A stretch of 64,000 nt of DNA from Ligula intestinalis (GCA_036362985.1 JAYGXS010000001.1:22537445-22601444); one strand, 5' to 3'. Positions 34,591 to 46,050 are shown, numbered from the stretch's first letter. Numbers and translations are program-made. Notes: generated by a model from the letters alone, not told the origin.

Positions 34591-35164
34591 ATGTATTCAC
34601 TCCATTTCCTATGCCCATGGGCCTTGAATATACTGATCTGGAAAAATTAAAGGGCCGCAATTACACTTTATTCTGCGGCCAGCACGGTAACTAATGTGTC
34701 CTTGTAAGCCTACTGTAAACACTTCGGTTAAGAGCAAGGCGGCTGTCTGCTATCTCTCTGGCTTTTTTCGCAGTAACAGTCATTCTTGCCGCTTCAGGCC
34801 CTCTCTCCCTCTCCCTCTGTCGGTGGCCTGGTAACGTAATATTCAACTCCAAGAGAAACTGGTCCCTTTTTCTTCCTGAACCACGCCCAGACAGCCGAGT
34901 CAGCGTCGCTTAAAAAGCTTTTTTAAGCCAGCAACCTAGTCTCTTGCGATTTGAACCACGCCCTGTCGGCATCTGATAAAAATTGCTTCCGTGTATGCGC
35001 CTTGATTATGGGATAGTTGCGTTTAAAGCTCTTGTTGGATTGCCGTTTCAATTAAAATTTCTTTCTTCGAACTGCCATGGCAAAGGCTATAAGCAAGTGC
35101 AATGCAAATGGATGGTCGGGTCATGGATTCGCGGCTGGTAAGTCTAGCGCTGATTATCAGCAAG

Positions 35165-35380
35165 CTGTCGTAACTTACCGTACTAACGGCCTAGACACTA
35201 GCTAAATGGCCCAGACACGTGTTTCGCTGGTATTCTGCCAATGTTTGACACAGATGCGAGGGATCCGGCTCATCAGTGAGTCTCTAGCTTTCCCTATCTA
35301 CTTTCTGGTTGATATACAGATTTTGAAAGTTGAACTTTTTTAATTTCCTGAGAAATAAATTTCTTATGTTTTAGAATGCA
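35165..35380 (+). repeat. Repeat R6, left part, copy 1
   Basis: CCAGACACGTGTTTCGC, TTTGAAAGTTGAACTTTTTT and neighbours match 60296-60480 over about 200 nt. In this copy it is interrupted at 35380-35686 by a SINE-C copy and a foldback element, then resumes at 35690-35790 (GGTCTATAGGCGTAGA). Confidence 0.7.
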
Positions 35381-35384
35381 GGCA

Positions 35385-35582
35385 TAGAAAATGGCACTGC
35401 ATTATAGCTATTTCGGGCTGTTGGCCCTCATCGGCTATAGGCAGTCAACTCTAGTGTAGCCACTGAAATTGCCACCACACCCGAGTTTCGAAGTGGCGCC
35501 TCGCCGGTCAGGTGTAGACGTCCTAACTATTGAGCCATCGAGTTCAATGTCTTGCCAGTTGTTGATCGGGAGTATATAGGAT
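35385..35582 (-). repeat. SINE-C, minus copy
   Basis: On the minus strand a tRNA-like head (ATGGCTCAATAGTTAGGACG; CTTCGAAACTCGGGTGTG as B box) is followed by a body with a hammerhead (35404-35448). It resembles 43728-43880 on the plus strand. Confidence 0.65.
35404..35448 (-). ncRNA. Hammerhead motif (SINE-C)
   Basis: Minus: CCGATGA (one change), stem II GGGC/GCCC, GAAA, palindromic stem III ATAG/CTAT, then A as the cleavage base. Stem I is formed distally by ACTGC/GCAGT after an internal loop. Confidence 0.6.
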
Positions 35583-35583
35583 A

Positions 35584-35683
35584 TTGTTGGTACACCGATC
35601 TGTCTCTTAAGATGGATGCCCGATTTCGCAAAGCATCAATCCAGGATGGGCACATCCTGAAAGACAGATCGGTGTAGCAACAA
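35584..35683. repeat. Foldback (MITE-like) element
   Basis: TACACCGATCTGTCT (35591-35605) is exactly complementary to AGACAGATCGGTGTA (35662-35676). With one G/G mismatch the arms extend outward through TTGTTG/CAACAA. The interior also pairs in part (ATGCCC/GGGCA). About 100 bp, noncoding. Confidence 0.75.
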
Positions 35684-35999
35684 AATACTAAATTAATTTG
35701 TGTTCGCGGTCTATAGGCGTAGACTGAAATTATAAGTGTACATTTGGATTGAATCTCGTCAACTACTGTGAAATATGCACTTGATGCCAACGGACAGGCT
35801 TCAGTAGTATAGATTTTGGAGAAACCAAAGACCAGGACAAAGTAGGACAGAAGGATGCACACTAAAAATGAGGTTAACCACCGGTGAACAAGTCGAACGC
35901 CTCTGCCTTCTTGCGCCTCTGCTTTCGGTGTATGTTTCTAGTTCACTCTGGTAATAGGGCTGGGCGACCGTATCATTTTTCTGCTTTGAACTGAGACCA

Positions 36000-36900
36000 C
36001 AAGTTTCAACCTTCTCCTTTTGTCATGAGCCAGTCTTAAGGATTTGAAGGAGCAGTTTACTCGAACACGTCACAGATTCGCTGGTGAACTGCACAGTTAG
36101 GGGATACCCGGGAACCCGAGGAGGAGTGGACTGCCATGAGGCAGAGTAGGGGGGGGGGTGCACAGTCGAACGTAATACTTCGAAACAAAATCACCTCGTT
36201 TGGGTGTTTTTATGTAGGTCGGTATGAACGCTGTCTTATGGCCTAATGACTGGCAGAAAGCTTTGGCTGCTACTGACTCGAAGATGGACAGGTAGGGGCC
36301 ACCGCAGAAAGCATGGAAAACACCAACAGCATCATTTGAACAGCTAGGATGATTGGCGATTTGAATAAGTAACACTGGCCGCTTAGTTACAATGCATTTT
36401 CAAAAGCTTGCGCTCTTTCTACCAGAGAGAATCGTATAAGGATAACTTTTCTTAGTTTAGAGCAGGTGTTCCGTGTCTGGTCCGTTTGGCGCGGTATTTA
36501 TTGTGCAGGCTTAAATTTATTGGCGCCTGTCCACCGGTTTGCGCGCACATTATATTTTTCCAATAGAAAAAAACGGTGCTCTGGCTTAGCATTAAGCCAC
36601 TTTTTATACTCGGAAGATTTATTTCGCTGCTGTTGCATAGGGTTTGACCTGCTTTTCTTCCGGCCAGACAGCGACAACACATGCCCCATTGGTACTTTTT
36701 GCAGCCAACGATTTTTTCAGTGCTGAGACTGGCAAGTCAAGTCTAGGCCTGGATGGCAGGCGCCCACAGGTGGCGGTGATGGTGTCGGTAGTGCTGGTGG
36801 TTTTGGTTGTGGTGGACAGAAGAATATCAGACCGTTTATATGAAGAAGATTAAGAACAAGAATCCGGGTGGTAGTAGTGGTTTGGGTGAGGATCAGGGTC
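36000..36900. other. No gene recognised
   Basis: Several overlapping ORFs on both strands around 36450-36750 without splice support. A G9 run lies near 36150. Confidence 0.35.
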
Positions 36901-36919
36901 TGCCCATGCATTTAGCTGC

Positions 36920-36971
36920 TGGTGGTGGTGGTGATGGTGGTGGTGGTAGTGGTAGTGGCGGTGGTGGTGGT
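36920..36971. repeat. (GGT)n-like microsatellite
   Basis: GGTGGTGGTGGTGATGG and following units. Gly-rich or His-rich ORFs across it are artefacts of the repeat. Confidence 0.9.
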
Positions 36972-37362
36972 TTTTTGCACCCTCATCTAGGTCAAAACGA
37001 TTGGCTCTCTTACCAAAACCGGCTATTGGGGTCCTAATTGGACATATCAGCATAGATGTATACGCAAACGCACAAACTAGAAAGCGGTGACACATTCCGT
37101 GCCAGACTGTGTACGTCATCATTCCGCGACCAGAAGCCGACGATATCACCATTGCACAAATTGGGGTTTTTCACCACGTGGTCTGCGCGCTGCACGCACA
37201 ACTGATAGTTGTGCCTTCACGTTCGCCCCGCCCCCGCCCAGTCGCTCCCATCGCCGTATGTACACACACACACGCAAACTCCTGTGCTGGTCACTACCTG
37301 GTCTTCGCTTGTGTGCGCATGGATAGCGTGCACGCACGTGTTGGCAACACAAACGAGCGTTC

Positions 37363-37382
37363 GCACACACACACACACACAC
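37363..37382. repeat. (CA)n microsatellite
   Basis: Nine to ten CA units inside a CA-rich 200-nt region (37255-37385). Confidence 0.9.
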
Positions 37383-37594
37383 GTGCAAGCCGGCGTGCAT
37401 TTGCCAGGTGCAATTTAACTTTAAAAAACCTCTCTCCGACCTCAATCACGGCTCAGCCGGGTAGAGCATGAGAATATTTAGGCTCACCACCTGCGGAAAC
37501 AGGCTGAATGTGCTACCAGGTTCTGCGATTTCGAATGTCCAGATGGCTCAGGCGGTTAAAAAACCAAGCGAGGATGGACGATAAACGTGTGAAA

Positions 37595-37730
37595 GCGGGA
37601 GGATCGCCGATAGCAGCGAATAGGTGAGTTCCAGAAATCAGATCACAAGAGGGAAATGCAATCACTGGATGAATAAATTTCTTAAATGACGTTTGGGAAT
37701 CCCACCGTCCTAACCCAGCATGAGCAACAG
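37595..37730 (-). repeat. PLE-associated repeat with hammerhead relic
   Basis: Minus strand: GGGATTCCCAAACGTCATTT (the CCGAAACGTC box has lost its G), then TTCTGGAACTCACCTATTCG and CTGCTATCGGCGAT, matching the flank at 34500-34565. Confidence 0.5.
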
Positions 37731-37780
37731 TCACGGATAAAATTAGTGAAGCACAAAGAGTATAGGATAAGGATGAATTT

Positions 37781-38045
37781 TATGGCCGTCTAAGCAGGAC
37801 ACGACAAAAGGATCCGTTTGGAGGTTAAGTTTAGGGTTTAGTTCACTGCCGTGGATTATGCTGAAATTAGGAGTTAGTCGGGATGTTGTTAAGGGTTAAT
37901 GTTCGGATTCATTTAAACTGTAGAAGTTAGTTTTAGCGGAGGGCTAAAGTAAAAGTAAGGCTAAAGGTAAGTCTTATGGTACAGTTAATGTTGGAATTAA
38001 AACATGAGAATACGTCCCCTTCCTGAAAGTTATCGCAAGACCACT
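37781..38045 (+). repeat. Repeat R5, copy 1
   Basis: Begins TATGGCCGTCTAAGCAGGAC, has a GGTTAA/TTAGGG-rich body, and ends ACGTCCCCTTCC and GTTATCGCAAGACCA. Compare 40540-40793 and 49480-49712, which have the same order of blocks. Confidence 0.6.
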
Positions 38046-38059
38046 CCTTTCTTAAGTAG

Positions 38060-40530
38060 TCGGAGCCTTCCTATTTCCATGTGCTCTATAGGCGGCCATA
38101 CAAGTCACCGTTACCGAGCACAATATTTATAGGACGAACAAGCAATCAACGCATCAAATGCAACTACCCCTTCCCGCTCAGCAACAAAAGCAGTTGCTGT
38201 TAAGTATTTAGGTATGTGTTTGCATGGCTACTGCGTTCTATGAATATTGCACTCCTCCGAGTGACACTTCGAAATGTCAGACGGTTTGGGCTGCTCAAGA
38301 AGACACAGAGCCCACAACTATTGTCTAATAAGACCGCGGGCCCAGATTTAAACTTTCGTATATTATTACATGAGAACGGGGTATTCCTGACTGATGATGA
38401 TTGATATGCCACAAGTGATCACTTCGGGGTTCCTGTAGATTTCAGTAAGGCTGCTCTTAAGGTATGCTACTCACACTTTCACTTAATAGCAATCCGTTTT
38501 CTTAGTTGTGTTATTGAGTTTAAATATCCTTCCAAAGATAGAAAATTTTAATGTCATCCTGCTATATTTATCTCTTGTAACAACTTAAAGATGAAAATTA
38601 CAAAAGCGTACGTTCGGAATGGCTACAATTCAGTCGGAAAAGCAGATTGCGCTAACCTCATCCTGCTAAGTTTATAGAACATTTGCCTTAACTGGCCCAC
38701 CAAAAGTCTCCTTTAAGTAATCGCGTTCAGTCAGAGAATTCAGTTCATCTTTTTAAGATGATTTTTTTTTAAATTTCCTGTTTTGTGAACATGCGCAAAT
38801 AGGCGGTCTTGTGGCTTACAGCGAACGTCTCTTTTTTAATCTCAAATGAAAGTGAATCTACTCTGACCGCTGCGGACTTTCGGTCAGATCAAACGAGCTA
38901 ACAGGAGGGGTGAGCCTTATCAGGTGCACCAATCATCGAGCGTGTTTTCGGTAACGCTGATCGAGACGACATTTCTACTCGGCCCGGAGTAGGCAGCCTA
39001 CATGCATATGCAATTGTCCGTAACTGGAGTAGAAATGGCGAGCGTACCGAACGGCAATGCCGCTAATGAGGTCCGTTCCTCTGCCCCGCTCTGAATGAGG
39101 CACAAAATGAGGTCTGAAGAAAAAGGAGCGTTCATCGGAAAAGGTTTATTATAAGTCTGACTTGATTGGTTGCTGTCTCGTCTATCCATCTTTAGAGAAT
39201 GGACACTGCGGCTCATGGTCCTCGTGTTTATGTCGCCCTTTCTTGTGCGGCATAAAGATGAACCATGAGCTGACGAAAGAGCGGAATGGCTCCTTCTGAC
39301 TCCTTCAAGATCACCAGTACACTCTGATCAACTCCCAGACTCGAAATGTGAACCAGGGTCAATGGATCAGCCTAACTCGTTAGTTTCTGTCGGTTGTACT
39401 TATTCATTACGAAGTTACAAATAAGTCTTTGTGGGGTATACATTTTACTTATAGTGCCAAGTGTCTTGACTGGATAGCTGCAATAAGCTTGCATACAGGT
39501 GCATCACTAGCATTTCAGGGATTCCTTTTCCGCAGTTTTATAACCAAAAATTATTATATTTAGAAAAGGCATCCTTTGGAGTTCTACGGTAAATTAGGAG
39601 TCAGTGTCTGGACTTACGAATACTATGCTCCTGATGAAAAGCGATTGCTGAGTAGCAAGTAAAGGCTCGAAGCGCAGTTGGTGACATAAGTACGAAGGAA
39701 AACAGCGTAGCTAAAGGAGGTAGCAAGAAGAGGACGAAGAGCAGACGGAGGAAGCGTTGTGATGATGGGAATAGCGATTATATTAGTGAGAAAAGAGGCC
39801 AGATATCTGGTGTTGAACGATGCCCATGGCAACCTAACTTGCATCTGTCCAATAACAAAGGAACATAATGGGAAGAGTGTGCATTCCCGTAATTACTAAG
39901 GCATATATCAAAATTAGCAGAGCTCCCAGTGACGCCTCAATCGAGGAGGTCCACGACTGTCATTATTTACGCACCCATAGTCAATAGTGAAGGAATATTG
40001 CACTGCAGGCATTCCAAGCTCTACTTTAACGCCCACCACGTACCAACCGGAAGACAGAAGTAAGATCGCCGGAGGTTACTGTGAGAACAGTGGCTAACCA
40101 AATCAGTCTATGCGTGTTACAAACGACCATGTCTCATATTGGGTGACAGACCTGTGTCGGACCGAGGTACCCCGTCACCTAGCCAGTCTTCATGTCAGGG
40201 CCATTGGCATGTAGTCATAGTTATAAGGCTCATTGGCAGAACTGCTAACAGGTCTGGACTAGGTTCTTTCTATCGTGTCCTATACATCGTTAACCTGTCC
40301 GAGTCAAGCCGATGACAATATAAGCTGATGCAGTGACTGACGTGATGTGACTTTCGTGTTTAACGTGTGTCACACACGGGTTACGTTCGCACACGATTCG
40401 TGGGCGTAATAAAGGCCACGCTGGTAAATTAAAGTACATCAAGGTTATTGCAGTAAGAACTAGGCGGAGTTGCCATGAGGAACGAAGGTCCAGGCTCTGT
40501 CTCGCACTCCCTACACCAGCCGAGCGTAAA
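38060..40530. other. No gene recognised
   Basis: A short plus frame near 38215-38330 has protein-like character in one reading but no convincing splice borders. Otherwise nothing distinct. Confidence 0.35.
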
Positions 40531-40539
40531 GCTAACTTG

Positions 40540-40793
40540 TATGGCCGCCCAAACAGGACAGGAACCGCCCACAATGCATGCGCCAAACTTTGGGGAATTA
40601 TGCTTGGCATTAGGGTGAAGGTTAAGGTTAAATTTAGAGTTAAGGATAGGATGATGTTGAAGGCTAGTATTTGGGTTTAGGAAAGGGCTGGGGTTAAGAT
40701 TAAGATTGCAGTTTTGTTTTATGTAAGTGTTTGTTTTATTTTTCAGAAATTTATCGCAGAGCCAACTATTTTGAGTGGGCCGGGGACGTATCT
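40540..40793 (+). repeat. Repeat R5, copy 2
   Basis: TATGGCCGCCCAAACAGGAC, then a body of GGTTAAGGTTAAATTTAG type, then AATTTATCGCAGAGCCAAC and GGGGACGTATC. Confidence 0.65.
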
Positions 40794-40889
40794 ACTTCCG
40801 TGTCATTCTTCCCCAATTGGCTATTAAGGACGAGCGGCCGATGGGTGCTGAGGCTTGGGACAGTGGCCGTCATTATATCAACCTCTGTC

Positions 40890-41110
40890 CTCTCCGTGTA
40901 GGATAATGGTTAAGATTCGTTAATGAACTCTTACTGATCTCTAACGGAACTCCCTCGACTGGCTCTGCTTTGGGACCCACTCTTCAGCTCCGTCATCAGC
41001 CACACAGCGGCTAGTATTCTAGGCAGATAGTAGTTCCGACAACGACAATGGAGACTGAGATGGCCATTTCTGGCTCAATAACTCAGTCAACATACCCAAT
41101 AGTTACTCTA
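40890..41110 (-). repeat. SINE-B-related copy, minus
   Basis: Minus strand ATTGGGTATGTTGACTGAG...GCCAGAAATGGCCATC marks the body, with the CUGANGA box deleted. The adjoining TCTAACGGAACTCCCTCG to CAGCCACACAGCGGC block matches 41930-42005 and 62290-62360. Confidence 0.6.
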
Positions 41111-41149
41111 CAGAGAATCGACAGTGCCCGAAATGAATGACCTTCGTGA

Positions 41150-41420
41150 GCCAAAATGGTCCAGAACATCTGTAGTGGTCGTTGCCAGCCGACGCCCTCC
41201 ATGCTTTGTCCGGCGTCATTGTTCAAGGCCAGCTACCTCAAGGTCATCCAATATCTCAGTCAGCGGTTACAGACGCGCCGACCTGCAGAGACTTGACCTA
41301 CTTCCACTCGGACACACACACACTTGTGTCTAGGTTCTCGCGGCTGCCCAAGCACCACTCGACCATGTCCCTTTTTCCCCACCCTCGGCCACCAGACGTC
41401 ACTTAGGACCACGGCACTCC
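41150..41420 (+). repeat. Repeat R9, copy 1
   Basis: Blocks CGCCGACCTGCAGAGACTTG, TACTTCCACTCGGACACAC and TCGCGGCTGCCC correspond to 55575-55660 (CTCGCTGACCTGCAGACACT, GACTTCCACTCGCATGC, TCGCGACTACCC). Confidence 0.55.
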
Positions 41421-41889
41421 AGCGGAATGACGTGTGCTTCGAAGTCAATCTCCCTACATCTATTCTCCATTCTTTTGTGTACACAATAAACTATTCCTAC
41501 TATTCTGGCCTACGCTGACTTCTTCTCTCCCAAGGAAACATGGTCTGAAGATCTTCGTTGCCAGGGTTTAACTTACGCAACCCCTGCGATACATCTACGT
41601 CGGAGACACACACGAAGCGCCCCTCTAGTCCCTGATAGGGTCTTCCTCCGGCGTGCCAACTCGTGCGCACACCCAGATAAGCGAATTCCGCTGCAGGGAC
41701 CAAATGAGCCAAGTAGACAAACTACTTCACAGGCGAGCAAGGCAAATAAATTCCAATCGTTAAAGTGATGAAACCTCTATGGACATCAACTAGCACATAG
41801 TTCTAAAAAAGGCTGATTTAGCTGGAACGGGCCGTTCAAATGCAATCGAAACAAGTACTAATCCTACGTACCACTATGTGAAGGTAGTT

Positions 41890-42110
41890 TAATTACAGGC
41901 CACAATTCGTTGATGAATGCTCACCAATCGCTAACGGAACCCACTCGTCCCGGTCTGCCCTGGGCCTCACTCTCAAGTCCCGCCAGCAGCCGCACAGTGG
42001 CGACTATCATCGGGAGATAAGAATTGCCAGTAAATAAAAAGGCGACTGGGACAGCCATGTTTTGCTAATCATCCGTCATCAACTAGTCATACCCAACCCC
42101 AAGTTGTGCA
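41890..42110 (-). repeat. SINE-B-related copy, minus
   Basis: Minus strand GTTGGGTATGACTAGTTGATGA (box TTGATGA), then ATGGCTGTCCCAGTC. GAAA is replaced by CAAAAC. The outer block matches 40920-41020. Confidence 0.6.
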
Positions 42111-42319
42111 CCGCTCGAGGCTGTCAAATGTACAAGCAACAACTCTGATGTTGAAGAGGAGAAAGAGTGAATGCTTTTCAGGCGCACCTGGAACTGGCGT
42201 CCCCCTGCTTGCCAGACAGAGTATTGGCTTCCGTTTAGCATTTATGGTCAAGCCCGAAGCTTCACTGAGTGTCACATAAAGACGATCAACCAATGGTCGA
42301 TCAGTTTTATTGATGAATA

Positions 42320-42510
42320 TGCAGGTAATATCGATCCAAGTGTGATTAAACTCACGGTGTGAAGCGCGACATTCGTAGCTCAAGTAGGTAGAGCGTTGGC
42401 TTGCGTAGAAGGCCTCCCTCATATGCGGGTTCGAATCCCGCCGAATGCCGCGAGTTTTTTTCACAATTGGGTCAACTAAATTAACCAAAGCTGCCAAACC
42501 AACTTAAGAA
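42320..42510 (+). repeat. SINE-A with well-preserved tRNA-like head
   Basis: The head (42367-42450) keeps an acceptor-like CATTCG/CGAATG, a D arm GCTC/GAGC and a T arm GCGGGTTCGAATCCCGC. The anticodon arm is irregular. The tail is GAGTTTTTTTCACAATTGGG. The shared tail with other copies shows it is a SINE and not a tRNA gene. It may still hold a working pol III promoter. Confidence 0.8.
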
Positions 42511-43339
42511 TATACACGTGCAGACAAAGCCTTAGCGATCATCTGCACCCTTTTGTCCCTCCCTTTGACGACAATAATTCTCCGTGCGTAGTTGCTCCGG
42601 TGTGATTTTATGCAAACTCATTAATTTATAACCGTAGATTATGTAGGCACATAAGAGCTAGGTTTACGGAGGTCAATGTTGAAGTCGTGTCTGCACTGGT
42701 ACCGAAAGCAGACTTCTGAAAAAAACGCGTGAGGTGACAAGTTGACGCTAAGCAGGCGCCTGATTATCGTAAAAAATTTGCCGATGGTATTAATCATTAC
42801 AGTGTTTACAAATAAACTGACCCCTGGTTCTCGACAGAAGGCTGATAAAATTGTGCTGAGGGCAGCTAGCAGGCACCGCATGCATGCGCCAGTAATGTAA
42901 ACCGCACAGGTTAATTAGCTCCGCCTTTGGAAAATGCTTATGTATACAATCGACTGCTCTGTCTTGTATTCCAGAAATTAACCTGCAGCACAGACTCCCT
43001 CCTCTCCAGTACACGTCAGGCATGATCAAGCGTAAACACGAAGCAATGCAACTAGGAGAGGTCCTGTATCAGTTTATGCGCTCCGCTGTTAAGGACTTCA
43101 AAGAGAATAACAAGTTGAAGGTGTTATTCAGACAGCCGAGCGCTCCAGCTTCCGGGATAACATTCAACCTCTTGCTGATATTTCGACTGCAGTGACAAAA
43201 ATTAAAGAAATTGGCCTCCTGACGCGTTTTCGAAAGGTTTTCACGCTCTGATATCACGGGTCTATGAGATGTAGGCCTTGATGCAACGAAAAGCCGTACT
43301 GAGGGTAGAATTACCCAATGCCAAAATTATGATAATAGT

Positions 43340-43500
43340 TGAGGTCATCGAAGGATTGGTAATGACTGGCTGATGATGACGAACAAGCCAGAAATGACCA
43401 TTTTGATCTCCTTTGTCTTTGTCGGTTCCACAGTTCGCTATGTGACTGCCCGCAAGGGCTCTGTAGTGAGCTGCAGGGACAAAATCGGACATGCATGTTC
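43340..43500 (+). repeat. SINE-B copy with hammerhead boxes
   Basis: GACTGGCTGATGA (43364-43376) and GAAA (43391-43394) are intact, but stem II (TGACGAACAAGCCA) no longer pairs. It is followed by CTCCTTTGTCTTTGTCGG, a fuller version of the family tail. Confidence 0.6.
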
Positions 43501-43639
43501 CAAAATCTAATCAGTCAGCCCCATGCTATCAAATATATATGTATACATACGAGTTTATCCTGTAACTGATTGGCGTGCACCTATCTGCTAATATGTCTGT
43601 ACATATAGAATTGGAGGGTTCGTCCCATCTATCTAATTA

Positions 43640-43900
43640 GGGAATATGCTTGTCTCGTTGTGCCTTGAGGCTAGTACTTGAGTAATCGCAGGCAGTCCCT
43701 TAGCGACTTCAGACAACTGGCAAGACGTCAACCCGGTGGCTCAGTGGATAGGACGATCGTCTCTAGCTCACTGGTCCCGCGTTCAAAACTCGAGTGTGAC
43801 AGCAGTTTCTGCGGCTATACTGGAGTCAGATGTCCGCGACTGAGTAAGGGAAATTACCCAGAAATACGCGTATCTCGCGGTCCTAACGTTTGCCAGTAAT
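43640..43900 (+). repeat. SINE-C, plus copy
   Basis: tRNA-like head CGGTGGCTCAGTGGATAGG (A box, near 43735) and CGCGTTCAAAACTCGAG (B box, near 43781), then a body with a hammerhead at 43835-43879. Confidence 0.7.
43835..43879 (+). ncRNA. Hammerhead motif (SINE-C), perfect helices
   Basis: Stem I CGCGA (43835-43839) with TCGCG (43875-43879); box CTGAGTA (43840-43846); stem II GGG/CCC (43848-43859); GAAA (43861-43864); palindromic stem III ATACG/CGTAT (43864-43873); triplet ATC with cleavage after 43874. Every helix is exact. The only departure is position 8 (G to T), a catalytic base. Confidence 0.72.
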
Positions 43901-44449
43901 ACATTGGTTAATAAAGAAAGTGAACATGTCAGAAGTCGCTGACCTAGTCTATTCAGTTTCCGTATAATAATCGCTCCGAGATCTTGTAGGATGACCAGAA
44001 CTAAACAATGAACACGTCAGAGAAGTGAAAAGGCCACCATATTTGCTGCTATTATTACCTTTTAGTCAACCGGAAATTTCTCGCCTGTACCGTCGAGAGT
44101 CTTGTGTGTAGCGTCTGTTATGGATTCTACTTTGGACACGACTACGATGCGAGACGAGCGACGAGACTGAACATGTGAAGTTCAAAAGGACACGGCCCAA
44201 ATGGCCTGTATGGTGACGGAAGCAAGCACGTTTCCAACAAATCAGTACACATTCTCTGCAGTCTATGAACTCATCTGCTTTCCCCTCGGGCCTGATTTGT
44301 TTTCTTCGTGTTTGATGAACACGATAATTTCGCAGGATTTTGGCGGCAAAACGCACGTTGCACTGAAAGCATGCAATCTAACCTTGGTCCATGGCATTTC
44401 ACAACAAACAACCGCCGCTTCTCGCCATGCCGCGTGTTTGTGCACTTGA

Positions 44450-44690
44450 CGCACTCGGGGTCTGCGACCTTTAGTCTGGCACGCGAGCCAGCCAGACTCT
44501 TTCAAAAACTGCACACAAGACCTGCGCAGCCTGTACCGCCTACTGGACACGACTCTGCGCGGAGCACACGCGATAATCAACTACAAATAGTGGCACGGAC
44601 AGGCGGGGCGTGGCGTAGCGGCCGCGTGAGCGAGAGACAGACAGGCTGTGTTAGCCGTCCGCTTCTGCTTGCCGGTCTTTGAAAGGGTTG
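44450..44690. promoter_or_regulatory. CpG/GC-rich block, possible promoter
   Basis: Contrast with AT-rich surroundings, and a GC-box-like GGCGGGGCGTGGCG near 44605. It lies about 0.9 kb upstream of the first recognised exon of the plus-strand gene. Could be its promoter or 5' UTR, or an unrelated GC-rich repeat. Weak evidence. Confidence 0.25.
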
Positions 44691-45118
44691 TGCAGATGCC
44701 TAGCGTAACTTATTGTAGACTTTAGACTCCGCTTGTTTTTGGCTCCGACCCCCTAGGCAAGATTTCGGTAGCTGGTGGTCTACTGGGCGATTGCCTACAT
44801 GCTAATGCAGTGAACGAGGAGAAATTGGGGCTGGCAGACCAGCCGCAACTGTTCGGAAGAAAACTCATAGAAAAACAACAATAAATTTAGGATCGCAGAA
44901 GTAGACACAGTTCCCACATGTTTTCCTTCTAGTTTCCATTCGTATGGTGAAGCGTGAAATACTTAATATACATATATATACATTTCCGTGGTTATTCCGC
45001 GGCAGTTGATTGTCTTCGACGAAAATGTTCATCGAACTCTAGGGTCTGACCCTTAAAAGTCATGTCCCATCCACCTACTTCCATGTCATGCACCTAATAA
45101 TTTCCGCGATTATTTCCT

Positions 45119-45120
<2 letters not shown>

Positions 45121-45153
<33 letters not shown>
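45121..45153. repeat. (AT)n microsatellite
   Basis: About 16 AT units. Confidence 0.95.
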
Positions 45154-45155
<2 letters not shown>

Positions 45156-45545
45156 TGTTACTGCTAGGTGCGATTAGAGCCGCCATTTCTAGCTTGGTTG
45201 CTGTTAGTAGCCGGCAGTATCTCTGTCACAGGACCAACAGACGTGATATTCAAACCCTGACCCCTTTGATAGTGTAGACGGATGAGAATATTCGAGTCCG
45301 ATCAATCCTGGACAGAAAGCCAAGGTTGAACTAACGACGGTACTTCACCCTTCAATCACAGCAGAGTCATGAAGCTCTTTCGGCTGTTACTTAGGTCCAG
45401 AATACTTCTCCCTGCTACAGCATGTTGGACAGACATCGGGTTAATCCAATCGCAAGAGCCTGTGTAGTATGGTCACCTTAAACAGTCCAAAAATTTGGTT
45501 TGATGGTGATATGGATGATAGTCATATTGTTTTCTTGCATTTCAG

Positions 45546-45633
45546 TTCAATTCGCATTAAACTTCTGGCTTTGCAAACACTACAAAAAGCGTATGGACGC
45601 GGGGTGCAATTGTTTTGCATTCATCTCGACAGA
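45546..45633 (+). CDS. Internal exon of unknown plus-strand gene (gene 2)
   Basis: Acceptor TTTTCTTGCATTTCAG precedes 45546 and donor AGA/GTGAGA follows 45633. It starts with one base of a split codon and ends in phase 0, matching the next exon. Residues run IRIKLLALQTLQKAYGRG then VQLFCIHLDR, a helix followed by a hydrophobic strand. The upstream exon was not found. Family not recognised. Confidence 0.55.
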
Positions 45634-45924
45634 GTGAGACTCCCGGCCCACGGTGCTCATTTGCTGTAAAGCACAGGGAGCTGCCAAGCAAAATTAACAG
45701 CTGGAGGCCAACTTAGCGGCAAACTTAACAAGCTCCAAGAAACGAACTGAGGCTGGGGAAAATCACATTGTGAAACTAATTGTCGAGGGTTTCGTCACAC
45801 AGAAGCCACAACAAGCAGAAAAGGAGTTCAACCTTTCTGGAAGCGTGTATGTTTTGTGTTATCGAAGGCCCAATGTCAGCTTTTCACCCTCTCTCCCACC
45901 CCCGCTGCTTGTGATTGTGCGCAG

Positions 45925-46050
45925 CCCACGATCAGTGAGACCATCACGTTGAAGGCGACCTTTGGCACGCCAGCACAACGTGCGCCTGCGCTCGTCAATG
46001 TCAATGAATCTGTGGGCGCTTTCACCACTAGCTTTCTTGAACCCCCTGTG
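45925..46050 (+). CDS. Internal exon of gene 2
   Basis: Acceptor CTTGTGATTGTGCGCAG precedes 45925 after a C/T-rich tract, and donor CTGTG/GTAAGT follows 46050. It is exactly 42 codons, phase 0 to 0. The product begins PTISETITLKATFGTPAQRA, a beta-like alternating pattern, and ends FTTSFLEPPV. The splice signals are among the best in the window. Function unknown. Confidence 0.7.

Noticed and set aside
35527..35862. 111-codon minus ORF
   Set aside because: Spans the foldback element and two repeat edges; open by chance.
37109..37471. 120-codon plus ORF rich in His/Thr
   Set aside because: Product of the CA-rich tract.
39625..39680. CTGATGAAAAGCGATTGC as a hammerhead
   Set aside because: No pairing stem II directly followed by GAAA.
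42367..42450. Functional tRNA gene
   Set aside because: The T arm and D arm are good, but the anticodon arm is irregular and the flanks match other SINE-A copies.
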